11,287 nucleotides of DNA. Source: CAJXVY01 sp965657575. GTDB taxonomy: Bacteria; Actinomycetota; Actinomycetes; Actinomycetales; Microbacteriaceae. Position 1 is the stretch's first letter. Every line of letters begins with the position of its first letter. The stretch is taken from contig CBFHOK010000020.1 in assembly GCA_965657575.1 (NCBI GenBank), forward strand, positions 1 to 11,287. The letters run 5' to 3'. The notes beneath the pieces are model-generated. The model did not search any database. It was not told the origin of the DNA and saw only the letters and a list, made by a program, of their open reading frames with translations. Below are positions 1-4,755 of the stretch, piece by piece. The translations under genes and the position numbers were made by a program.

Positions 1-428
1 ATCTTGGTAGGGCTGAATACCGTGACATCACCGATAAGCAGGCGATGGACCGACTGGTTGAGCGTAACTTTTTGAGATCTAAAGACGACGATTATCACCA
101 ACAGGGTCATTATTGGAGTTGTTGAATTCAGTATCCCTGCCATCACGCTCGAGACATACTGCTGACCCAGGGCAAATAAAAACCCGGGAGCTGAGTTAAG
201 TAGCAGGGCAACAACGCTGATGTGCAACCAGTGGCTGAGCTTATTTGGAAGTTTCTTCTTTACCGCCGCGAGCAAGACCAATAATGAGATTGAACCTAAG
301 AGACCTCTGAGAAATGCGATTCCAATTGGAGTAAACGACTCCAGGGCAAATTCGATGAATAAAAAGCTCGCACCCCAAACCAACCCAAGGGCGATAAAGC
401 TTGGAAGCCAGCCAATTTCTTTTTTCAA
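1..428 (-). CDS. EamA/DMT-family transporter, N-terminal part (cut by window start)
   Basis: This gene is read leftwards off the window, so only about 142 N-terminal residues are present. The translation begins LKKEIGWLPSFIALGLVWGAS, followed by FLFIEFALESFTPIGIAFLRG. After a Lys-rich loop come APGFLFALGQQYVSSVMAGIL and NSTTPIMTLLVI, the pattern of the first half of EamA (drug/metabolite transporter) proteins. At least four hydrophobic helices are visible, so it is an inner-membrane permease, probably an exporter of an unidentified small metabolite. The start is taken as TTG at 428, because the frame is closed by TAG at 449-447 and no ATG or GTG lies before the first helix. GGTGGG sits six bases upstream. 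The TTG overlaps the lysE stop as TTGA, so translational coupling is likely. The last visible residues (LLIGDVTVFSPTK) are less hydrophobic than the fifth helix expected there. The family call is fairly safe; the substrate is unknown. Confidence 0.8.
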   Translation of the reverse strand, partial: MKKEIGWLPSFIALGLVWGASFLFIEFALESFTPIGIAFLRGLLGSISLLVLLAAVKKKLPNKLSHWLHISVVALLLNSAPGFLFALGQQYVSSVMAGILNSTTPIMTLLVIIVVFRSQKVTLNQSVHRLLIGDVTVFSPTK

Positions 429-1063
429 ACCGATCCCACCAGCAAGCTAAGAGCTAAAGCGATGAAGACAACAGAAACGGTTATCTCCATTCCGATCTGG
501 AACTTTCTTGCGCTGAGTAATTCCCTCATCTTCCCCGCGGCCAGGACAATCACAACTTCAAATCCTGCAGCGAAGAAGACAAAAATGACGGTCAGAAAAA
601 CAAGCTGCCAGGTCACATTCTCAGCGCCTCCGAGAAACTGCGGAAAGAATGCCACAAAAAACACCACGACCTTTGGGTTGGTGAGATTAGTAAACAAACC
701 TGTCAGATAGGGACTTGTTTTCGATTTCACCACTTCAGGCTCCTGTGTTGAGTTCGGAAGAGAACGGATTAGCCTTCTGGCCTGCCAAGCACTTCCCAAA
801 CCAAGGTATAGAAGATAGCCACCACCGGCAATCTGCAGGATCATCAAACCGGTCTCGCTCTGAGAAACAATTAGCCCGACACCGCTGATCATTAGCCCAG
901 CAATAATGGCAACACCGGAGAAGATCCCGGCCATGGTTATAAAGCCAGTTTTGACACCATCACGAAGAGTGTTTCTGATGAGTAGGAATATGTCGGGACC
1001 TGGGGTAAATGTAATTACCAAACTTGCAATGATGAAAGGCACCAGCACCGAAAAATCGAGCAC
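425..1063 (-). CDS. LysE/RhtB-family amino-acid exporter
   Basis: A 212-residue membrane protein of the usual LysE/RhtB length. The signature TPGPD lies at residues 20-24, just after the first helix, and is followed by IFLLIRNTLRDGVKTGFITM, typical of the family's first loop. A middle stretch has LQIAGGGYLLYLGLGSAW, and after the central charged loop comes GLFTNLTNPKVVVFFVAFFP, another family hallmark. About six helices are expected. Members export basic or neutral amino acids or related metabolites; the substrate cannot be told from sequence. The start is GTG at 1063, preceded by a stop (TAA) three codons upstream and by no convincing Shine-Dalgarno. Only 15 bases separate it from the PII-like gene, which supports co-transcription, and its stop overlaps the start of the EamA gene. 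Its place behind a bicarbonate transporter suggests overflow export of products of carboxylation, but that is inference. Confidence 0.88.
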   Translation of the reverse strand: MLDFSVLVPFIIASLVITFTPGPDIFLLIRNTLRDGVKTGFITMAGIFSGVAIIAGLMISGVGLIVSQSETGLMILQIAGGGYLLYLGLGSAWQARRLIRSLPNSTQEPEVVKSKTSPYLTGLFTNLTNPKVVVFFVAFFPQFLGGAENVTWQLVFLTVIFVFFAAGFEVVIVLAAGKMRELLSARKFQIGMEITVSVVFIALALSLLVGSV

Positions 1064-1078
1064 TGCTAAATCTTAGGG

Positions 1079-1375
1079 CTAAAAGTGCTGTTCCCTACTC
1101 ACCATCACATCCGTAGCCCAAACAACGCATGCATATTTATCAAGGTAATTTTCCCTCAGCAGTTCAATGATCTTTTCCTGCATCTCGGCTGAGACCACCG
1201 TCTCTATTTTGACGTTGCCACCATCAATCTCACCTGCGCGTCTGCCGTGCGGACCAGACCCCTGGGCTGCTGTTGCGGTATGACCTTTGACACCGAGTTT
1301 GTGAAGGTCTCGAGTTAGTCGAGACTCAAGGGCATGCTCGATAACAATGGTGACAAGTTTTCTCTGAATTTTCAT
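1079..1375 (-). CDS. sbtB: SbtB-like PII-family signalling protein
   Basis: A 98-residue PII-like protein. Residues 27-45 (LGVKGHTATAAQGSGPHGR) match the SbtB-type nucleotide and T-loop region (G-x-KG-x-T, then A-x-G-x-G-x-x-G-x-R). The end (YLDKYACVVWATDVMVSREQHF in two blocks, residues 77-98) matches the last strand. SbtB trimers in cyanobacteria bind adenine nucleotides, including cAMP and AMP, and dock onto SbtA to control bicarbonate uptake. The same partner is encoded directly upstream here, with an ATGA overlap between the sbtA stop and this ATG. GGAGG lies nine bases before the start. Unlike cyanobacterial SbtB, the protein stops at ...REQHF and lacks the Cys-containing C-terminal R-loop (CGPxGC), so the redox-controlled nucleotide hydrolysis described there is not expected. 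The family assignment is strong; the ligand is inferred. Confidence 0.87.
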   Translation of the reverse strand: MKIQRKLVTIVIEHALESRLTRDLHKLGVKGHTATAAQGSGPHGRRAGEIDGGNVKIETVVSAEMQEKIIELLRENYLDKYACVVWATDVMVSREQHF

Positions 1376-2349
1376 AGACCCATTCCTCCGGCAATAGTCT
1401 CGGCAATGACTGAATACAACGGTATTCCAATAATTAAGTTGAAGGGGAAGGTAATAGCAAGCGAAGAGGTCAGATAAATCCCAGGTGATGCCTCAGGCAA
1501 TGCAAGCCTTACTGCTGCTGGTGCTGCAATATAACTGGATGCAGCGCTCAAAACACCCAAAACCGTTGCCCCACCAACACTTAGACCAGTCAGCAGCCCA
1601 ACCGTGATTCCCAAGGTGCCAGCGATTACCGGGAAGCCAATTCCAAAAATCACCAGACGGATGCCGGCTTTTTTGAGATCCCCGATTCGCTTTCCCGCAA
1701 TCAAACCGAGTTCGAGAAGGAACAGCGTGAGGACTCCTGTGAATAACCCACCAAAGAATGGCTCCACTTGGCTGTAACCTGCAGAACCGGTAGCCGCACC
1801 CAGCAGCAATCCACCAGCCAAAAGCACAATGCTCTTGCCAGTGAGAACCTCAGCCAGCGACTCTCTGAAGTTCACACTCCTACTCATCCCCCTGCTTGCC
1901 AACAACAAACCAACGATGATGCCCGGTATCTCCAATACCGCCAATAGCGTCGCCATATAACCCTCGACAAATGTCTGTGCGGTTTCCAAAAAGACAATCG
2001 CTGCCGTAAAGGTGACAAGTGAGGTAGACCCGTAGTGAGCAGCAAGCGCCCCTTTTTCATAGGCGGGGAGTTTGGTGAGGGGTCCCAAGATCGTAAAAGC
2101 CAACAGTGGAATTACAATTCCCAGACCAATCGTTCCAACAATCGGTAGTGCGATTTCTGAAAACTCAGCATCCCTAAGAGCAACACCACCTTTGATACCG
2201 ATTCCTAGTAAAAGATAAAAACTCAGTCCTTGATAAACAGCTTCAGGCAACCTAAGGTCGGCCCTAATGGCAGTCGCTAGCAGACCGAGGGCGAATGCCA
2301 ATACTGGAGGTGAAGTCAGATTCTGAATTGCGAGTTCGAAAATATTCAT
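1372..2349 (-). CDS. sbtA: SbtA-type sodium-dependent bicarbonate transporter
   Basis: A 325-residue, strongly hydrophobic protein of the SbtA (formerly DUF897) family, which imports bicarbonate with sodium across the inner membrane. It has two related halves of about five helices each. Visible landmarks are LLLGIGIKGGVAL (residues 46-58), AAHYGSTSLVTFTAA (103-117) in the first half, and the highly conserved SSYIAAPAAVRLALPEA (271-287) followed by FPFNLIIGIPLY (301-312) in the second. The HYGS and ASSYIAAP segments are the parts that line the ion and substrate site in the cyanobacterial protein. A hydrophilic linker lies around residues 152-172. The ATG at 2349 overlaps the stop of the regulator gene (ATGA) and is preceded by a G-rich ribosome site. 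The sbtB ATG in turn overlaps its stop. Transport of bicarbonate is inferred from family and partner; another small anion cannot be excluded for this non-cyanobacterial branch. Confidence 0.88.
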   Translation of the reverse strand: MNIFELAIQNLTSPPVLAFALGLLATAIRADLRLPEAVYQGLSFYLLLGIGIKGGVALRDAEFSEIALPIVGTIGLGIVIPLLAFTILGPLTKLPAYEKGALAAHYGSTSLVTFTAAIVFLETAQTFVEGYMATLLAVLEIPGIIVGLLLASRGMSRSVNFRESLAEVLTGKSIVLLAGGLLLGAATGSAGYSQVEPFFGGLFTGVLTLFLLELGLIAGKRIGDLKKAGIRLVIFGIGFPVIAGTLGITVGLLTGLSVGGATVLGVLSAASSYIAAPAAVRLALPEASPGIYLTSSLAITFPFNLIIGIPLYSVIAETIAGGMGL

Positions 2350-2621
2350 TTCTTTCCCCCCAAAATCTCAATTAGTTCTTTGACGGTGTGGTCTTGATTT
2401 GACTGATGCCTTAGAGGAGCATCTGGGCTGATTTCGTAGCTGTTTCTTCTGCCCTGGCGTTGTTTGGTGACATAACCTGAATCGTGAAGATCTTTCAAAA
2501 TATTGCTGATTTGGCGTTCAGAAATGCCAATCTCGTCAGCCAATTCGCTTATCCTGATCCCAGGGTTACGGCTTAGGATAATCAGCACGTGACCATGATT
2601 GGTCAAAAATGTCCATTTCAT
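2346..2621 (-). CDS. Small winged-helix (MarR-like) regulator of the sbtAB operon
   Basis: A 91-residue DNA-binding protein. It begins MKWTFLTNHGHVLIILSRNP, a form common in small actinobacterial winged-helix regulators. A helix-turn-helix follows at about residues 22-46 (ISELADEIGISERQISNILK), then a basic wing (VTKQRQGRRNSYEI). The short tail PLRHQSNQDHTVKELIEIL probably forms a dimerisation or sensing helix. No separate ligand domain is visible. It is the first gene of the leftward operon and its stop overlaps the sbtA ATG, so it most likely controls its own operon and perhaps the divergent enoyl-CoA hydratase gene. ATG at 2621 is chosen because the family begins just there; AGGA lies about 12 bases upstream, which is long. 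Regulatory target and signal (for instance bicarbonate or carbon status) are inference. Confidence 0.82.
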   Translation of the reverse strand: MKWTFLTNHGHVLIILSRNPGIRISELADEIGISERQISNILKDLHDSGYVTKQRQGRRNSYEISPDAPLRHQSNQDHTVKELIEILGGKK

Positions 2622-2696
2622 AGAACTTTATTTCCTGTAATTAACTTCATGTTTATAAACAAATGCTAGCTTAGGGGAAGTTCAAAGGAGAATGCA
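2622..2696. promoter_or_regulatory. Divergent promoter region with 12-bp palindrome
   Basis: This 75-bp gap separates the leftward wHTH-sbtAB operon from the rightward hydratase gene and must hold both promoters. It contains the perfect palindrome TGTTTATAAACA at 2650-2661. The TATAAA inside it can be read as a -10-like box on either strand. A dimer bound here would block both directions. The neighbouring winged-helix protein is the obvious candidate. No reliable -35 boxes could be assigned, so the exact promoter positions are not claimed. Confidence 0.5.
2684..2690 (+). promoter_or_regulatory. Strong Shine-Dalgarno of the hydratase gene
   Basis: AAAGGAG stands six bases before the ATG at 2697, an ideal spacing, and fixes that start. 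Confidence 0.75.
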
Positions 2697-3464
2697 ATGC
2701 CGGAAAGAATTTCAGTTGAAGACCGCGGTCATCTAAGACTGATTGGACTCAATCGCCCAGAGAAGATGAATGCAGCTGATGAGCAGATGCTCAGCGAGCT
2801 ATCGCTTGCCTACGGTGAGGCTCACGAGGATGACAACATAAGGGCGGTAGTTGTTCACGCCCACGGAGACCACTTCACGGCTGGTTTGGATCTCAACGAC
2901 GTTGGACCAAAGATGGCAACCGGCAAACTAACCATGGTGCCAACGGGTGGATTAGACCCCTGGGGTATTTCAACCGAGCAGATCAGCAAGCCAGTGGTGA
3001 TGGCCATCAAGGGAAATTGTTTTACATTGGGAACCGAGCTAGCACTTGCAAGTGAGGTGGTGGTTGCCTCCAGTAATGCGGTATTTGGCCAACTTGAGGT
3101 CTCCAGAGGAATTCTTCCTTTTGGTGGCGGAACAATTCGCATGCCAAGGGCTGCCGGGTGGACAAACGCGATGAGGTATTTGCTAACCGGAGAGCTATTC
3201 AGCGCGGAAACCGCAAAGAACATGAACATAGTCACCGAGATCGATGAAGATCCGCTATCAAAGGCAATCGACATTGCTGAGAAAATCGCGGCCCAAGCCC
3301 CTCTTGCTGTTCAGCAAACACTCGAATCTTCGAGAAATTCAATCGAAGGTGAAGAAGAGCGGATGCTCATGCGGAGATTAGAAAACCTGATGATGACACA
3401 GGATGTTCAAAGAGGAATGGAAGCTTTTATCTCCAAGCAACCAGCAAAGTTCGAGGGTAATTAG
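2697..3464 (+). CDS. Enoyl-CoA hydratase/isomerase (crotonase family), stand-alone
   Basis: A 255-residue crotonase-fold enzyme, the normal length for a monofunctional enoyl-CoA hydratase. The N-terminal LNRPEKMNA motif (residues 18-26) is standard. HFTAGLDL (59-66) gives the first oxyanion-hole and CoA-binding loop. The two catalytic glutamates of classical hydratases are both present: Glu114 in TLGTELALASE and Glu134 in FGQLEVSRGILPFGGG. It should therefore be competent to add water to a 2-enoyl-CoA, though an isomerase or other crotonase reaction remains possible. It is divergent from the sbtAB operon, with a strong ribosome site six bases before the ATG, and its end overlaps the converging LON-domain gene by four bases. 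A second hydratase domain lies in FadB about 5 kb downstream, so this protein may serve different chain lengths or a separate pathway. Confidence 0.87.
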   Translation: MPERISVEDRGHLRLIGLNRPEKMNAADEQMLSELSLAYGEAHEDDNIRAVVVHAHGDHFTAGLDLNDVGPKMATGKLTMVPTGGLDPWGISTEQISKPVVMAIKGNCFTLGTELALASEVVVASSNAVFGQLEVSRGILPFGGGTIRMPRAAGWTNAMRYLLTGELFSAETAKNMNIVTEIDEDPLSKAIDIAEKIAAQAPLAVQQTLESSRNSIEGEEERMLMRRLENLMMTQDVQRGMEAFISKQPAKFEGN

Positions 3465-4084
3465 TCCTCTTCGCGCTGAATCATTTGCTGCAGCTGCTCT
3501 TCACCTGCAACCGCCAGCTCATAGGTCTGCGACAAAAGTTCTTCTGCTGATTCGCTTTGCAATAAGTCCATCTGGTCCAACTGTCCCATCGGCAGCATCG
3601 ATGCCATCTGCCAGGCTGCAGCTAGCGGGTCCTCGCTGAGTTCAGTGTCGGGAGGGAATCTGAGTTCAGTGAACTCACTGGCAAAGCTCAGTAGCTTCCT
3701 TACCTGTTTCTCAACATGAACCCTTGAGGGATATAAATTGTCATCCCATTCCAAGTCCGGCAGTGGTTCAATAACAGCCTGCGGATAAGGATCTTCTCCA
3801 TGCCAGGTGTCAACCTTAAATCTCTGCGTGCCAACAGTTTCAATGAAGTAAAACTGCTCGTTGGCACTGACCTGGTTGATTCTTGCCATTGTTCCAAAGG
3901 CAAACCGCTGATCATCGCCGCCAACTTCTTGACCTCGTTCAATCAAGACAACCCCAAACTCAGGTTCTGTGTCATCTTCTAACAGGTCACCCAAAAGCTT
4001 TAGATATCTGGGTTCGAAAATACGAAGGTCTAGGGGCATGTGCGGGAAAAGCACGGTGCCCAGGGGAAACATAGGCGTTACCAT
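3461..4084 (-). CDS. LON-substrate-binding-domain protein
   Basis: A 207-residue soluble protein consisting essentially of the domain found at the N-terminus of Lon protease (PF02190), without ATPase or protease parts. The opening MVTPMFPLGTVLFPHMPLDL continues RIFEPRYLKLLGDLL, and later FGTMARI and the FYFIETVGTQRFKV strand are characteristic. Such stand-alone proteins are common in actinobacteria; their role is not firmly known, with substrate recognition or protein quality control usually suggested. ATG at 4084 is preferred over an in-frame start at 4138, because family similarity begins there and the longer form would overlap the upstream gene by about 60 bases. The chosen start overlaps the DUF427 stop by seven bases, so both are probably co-transcribed. 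The last third is acidic and Gln-rich, ending QQMIQREED. Confidence 0.83.
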   Translation of the reverse strand: MVTPMFPLGTVLFPHMPLDLRIFEPRYLKLLGDLLEDDTEPEFGVVLIERGQEVGGDDQRFAFGTMARINQVSANEQFYFIETVGTQRFKVDTWHGEDPYPQAVIEPLPDLEWDDNLYPSRVHVEKQVRKLLSFASEFTELRFPPDTELSEDPLAAAWQMASMLPMGQLDQMDLLQSESAEELLSQTYELAVAGEEQLQQMIQREED

Positions 4085-4554
4085 CCCCAGGTACCTGGAG
4101 CTCCCTTGAATGGACCCTTCACCCTGGAGGTAATCCATCCGCCATAAAATCCACCTTCTTGCGGAATTACCTGCTCGCCATCAACAGTGACTTTGTCAAC
4201 ACTTGCTGGATAAAACGCGATGTGACCAATGAGGTCAACAAAACCTTTTGTGGGTTCTGGATACTCCCAAGCAAAGCGTTCAATCTTGGCATTCCCGACA
4301 ACCAGATCAAAATAATCTGCTCGCCCCTTGAACTCACAAAAGGTATTTCCATCAACTGGAACCAACGCATCTTTTTTGAACTCTGAGATTGGCAAATAAT
4401 ACGTTGGAGGATGAGAGGTTTCTAAAACCCTGAAGCTTCTGTTGGTGCGAATTAGCTCAACACCGTTGTGAACAACAACGATCTCCTCATTGCTGGGCTC
4501 CACCTTTGGTGGGCGTGGGTAATCCCAAACCGATTCAACTTCATATTTGCTCAT
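4078..4554 (-). CDS. DUF427 domain protein
   Basis: A 158-residue protein of the DUF427 family (PF04248), with no established biochemical role. Family landmarks run the whole length: VESVWDYPRPPKVEPS near the start, RVLETSHPPTYYLP, TFCEFKGRADYFDLVVG, AWEYPEPTKGFVDLIGHIAFYP, and the ending GGFYGGWITSRVKGPFKG followed by PGTWGW. The conserved Trp, Tyr, Cys and Gly residues suggest a compact beta-rich fold. The start is placed at ATG 4554, because the family begins MSKYEVESVWDYP. An in-frame TTG at 4623 would add 23 residues without similarity. No good Shine-Dalgarno precedes 4554; the leader is short or absent, and an 11-bp palindromic sequence abuts the ATG. It overlaps the LON-domain gene downstream. 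The function is unknown and none is proposed. Confidence 0.83.
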   Translation of the reverse strand: MSKYEVESVWDYPRPPKVEPSNEEIVVVHNGVELIRTNRSFRVLETSHPPTYYLPISEFKKDALVPVDGNTFCEFKGRADYFDLVVGNAKIERFAWEYPEPTKGFVDLIGHIAFYPASVDKVTVDGEQVIPQEGGFYGGWITSRVKGPFKGAPGTWGW

Positions 4555-4634
4555 TGACTTAGTCAAAAATAACTCGGTTGGATTTATTTCAAGAAAGGTG
4601 AACTTGGATGAAACATAAAGCAAACTGACAATTC

Positions 4635-4652
4635 TTTGTATTTTTCTACAAA
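4635..4652. repeat. Inverted repeat TTTGTA-N6-TACAAA (candidate operator)
   Basis: Two perfect 6-bp arms (4635-4640 and 4647-4652) flank a 6-base T-rich spacer. The size and symmetry suit a dimeric repressor. The right-hand location, upstream of the fad operon, suggests a fatty-acid-responsive regulator, but no binding protein is identified. Confidence 0.35.
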
Positions 4653-4688
4653 TCAGCCATAGTGTAATAACAGGCCCTTGTGGTCAAA

Positions 4689-4710
4689 GACAAACCGATA
4701 GCGGGTTGTC
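4689..4710. repeat. 22-bp imperfect inverted repeat (candidate operator or leader hairpin)
   Basis: The arms GACAAACCG (4689-4697) and CGGGTTGTC (4702-4710) are complementary at eight of nine positions around an ATAG centre. It lies 45 bases before the fadE start. It could be an operator of TetR-type length, or an RNA hairpin in the 5' leader. No T-run follows, so it is not a typical terminator. Confidence 0.4.
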
Positions 4711-4743
4711 CCACCCCCGATTTAGTCTTTCGTTAGCGCTGAC

Positions 4744-4750
4744 AAAGGAG
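4744..4750 (+). promoter_or_regulatory. Shine-Dalgarno that decides the fadE start
   Basis: AAAGGAG ends five bases before TTG at 4756. The alternative GTG at 4750 begins on the last base of this site and so could not use it; hence the TTG start is chosen. Confidence 0.65.
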
Positions 4751-4755
4751 TGAAG

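Larger units (their letters stand above)
4555..4755. promoter_or_regulatory. Divergent region upstream of the beta-oxidation operon
   Basis: About 200 bases without a gene. It should hold the promoters for the leftward DUF427-LON pair and the rightward fad operon. It contains three small symmetric elements: TGACTTAGTCA at 4555-4565 next to the DUF427 start, TTTGTA/TACAAA at 4635-4652, and a longer imperfect inverted repeat at 4689-4710. A weak candidate promoter for the fad operon is TTGTAT at 4637-4642 with TAGTGT at 4660-4665 (17-base spacer). It overlaps the second element, as expected for repression. The box scores are poor and no start site is claimed. Confidence 0.4.

Noticed and set aside
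220..450. 76-residue open frame on the plus strand
   Set aside because: It lies opposite the EamA gene, has no ribosome site and shows no recognisable domain, while the minus strand reads as a clear transporter.
2855..3274. 139-residue antisense frame within the hydratase gene
   Set aside because: Shadow frame opposite conserved crotonase motifs, without a plausible start signal.
4087..4098. Perfect palindrome CCAGGTACCTGG
   Set aside because: It lies inside the last codons of the DUF427 gene, where coding constraint explains it. A role just upstream of the LON-domain start cannot be excluded but is unsupported.
4085..4138. Longer N-terminus for the LON-domain protein
   Set aside because: The extra 18 residues fall inside the DUF427 coding region in another frame and show no family similarity; the domain begins at ATG 4084.
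4555..4623. TTG start adding 23 residues to the DUF427 protein
   Set aside because: The family begins at the ATG at 4554, and the extension (LYVSSKFTFLEINP) has no match to it.
4702..4730. Possible intrinsic terminator or riboswitch before fadE
   Set aside because: The hairpin at 4689-4710 is followed by a C-rich stretch and not a T-run, and no known riboswitch core was recognised.
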